DNA of 64,000 nt from Pterobdella sp. o SKG-2022 (Eukaryota; Annelida; Clitellata; Hirudinida; Piscicolidae): assembly GCA_964035795.1 (NCBI GenBank), contig OZ038321.1, forward strand, positions 17,859,209 through 17,923,208, given 5' to 3'. Of this stretch, positions 63,378 to 64,000 are shown piece after piece. Both the position numbers and the translations under genes were made by a program. Under the pieces are notes generated by a model. The model was given only the letters and a program-made list of their open reading frames with translations. It was not told where the DNA came from and made no database searches. The first letter of the stretch is position 1, and every line of letters starts with the position of its first letter.

Positions 63378-64000
63378 GTTACAATTAGTATACATTTGTA
63401 AAGATAATGAATTAAATTTTTAGTTCTATTCAATAAAGTTATTTCCTTTTGTAAAAGTTGAAATCTCTAGTTTTCAACGCAAAAATTAAAATGTGGTATG
63501 CATTGAATTTTCATTATTATTGTACCAATAAAATTACTTTTGTGAAATTTTAAAATTTTCGAAGCCAGAATGATTTCATTTAGATCAACAAAAAACGTTT
63601 TTCTGTCTTTTCAAGCCATAAATAACACAACGTCCTGTTTTCAGCTCTAAAAATAATGAGCGTTAATGAAATTCCTGAAATTAGCAAAAGTTTGCAATAA
63701 ACGCAAATTTCATTTTTAATCCAATGTAAGATAAGTCTTAAGCTTGGTTTCCATGCAAAACTGTAATTTTTCTAAAAAATGCAAAAATATTTTTACTAAA
63801 TTAAGCTTTTTGATATCAAGCTTTTCAGGAATTTATATAACATAATGATATAACATCGAGATTAGCAAGTTTCAGCTTTTTTTTGAATAAACGTGTTTTC
63901 GTATTAAAAGTTTGCATAATTTGAGTATTATAAATGTCAAGTTTGTCAAAACAAAAGGCATAAATGTTGGTTGAATTATAGAAAAAAATTTGTTATTAGA
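63378..64000 (+). other. GPCR intron to window edge
   Basis: AT-rich sequence after the donor at 63377. No TM3-like exon is seen, so the gene continues beyond the window. Confidence 0.6.

Overview
This window is animal nuclear DNA. It is very AT-rich. Genes are broken into short exons by GT-AG introns, ending mostly in TTTCAG-like acceptors, and much of the rest is transposon debris. Most lines of evidence come from joining exons by hand: reading frame and splice phase stay consistent across every junction given below. A receptor tyrosine kinase of the EGFR family, a transmembrane semaphorin, a peptide-type GPCR and a MORN3-like cilia/sperm protein point to an animal, probably an invertebrate. 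I cannot name the phylum from this sequence.

Layout. (1) About 2.4-16.1 kb, plus strand: the 3' two thirds of a transmembrane semaphorin in 11 exons, its first exons lying to the left or unrecognised, with an unusually long Asn/Lys-rich cytoplasmic tail. (2) 17.4-17.9 kb, plus: a complete small V-ATPase subunit e gene in three exons. (3) 19.5-26.0 kb, minus: a small secreted protein with one thyroglobulin type-1 domain; its 4-kb first intron holds two decayed LINEs. (4) 26.9-29.5 kb, minus: a complete six-exon MORN3-like gene with one probable GC-AG intron. (5) 29.9-36.0 kb, plus: a complete 14-exon DCAF13/Sof1 gene, divergent from MORN3 across a 416-bp shared promoter region. (6) 37.5-53.4 kb, plus: a complete 33-exon EGFR-type receptor of about 1351 residues. 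A piggyBac element with intact TTAA target sites sits in one intron and an uninterrupted (CTAC)n array of about 500 bp in the last intron. (7) 53.4-62.8 kb: no gene recognised, only LINE, MITE and SINE remains and one unidentified coding-like stretch. (8) 63.0-63.4 kb, plus: the first coding exon (TM1 and TM2) of a rhodopsin-family GPCR resembling galanin/allatostatin-A receptors, running off the right edge.

The genes are not an operon and share no pathway; the only clear architectural pairing is the MORN3/DCAF13 divergent promoter. Repeats include a SINE apparently derived from tRNA-Ile(AAT), at least two foldback MITE families, several LINE 3' fragments and one piggyBac relic. I found no prokaryote-type system, no CRISPR array and no rRNA. 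No functional tRNA gene is evident. The most useful second-look items are the semaphorin tail, the (CTAC)n array, the piggyBac end structure, the GC-AG intron and the unidentified region near 58-59 kb.
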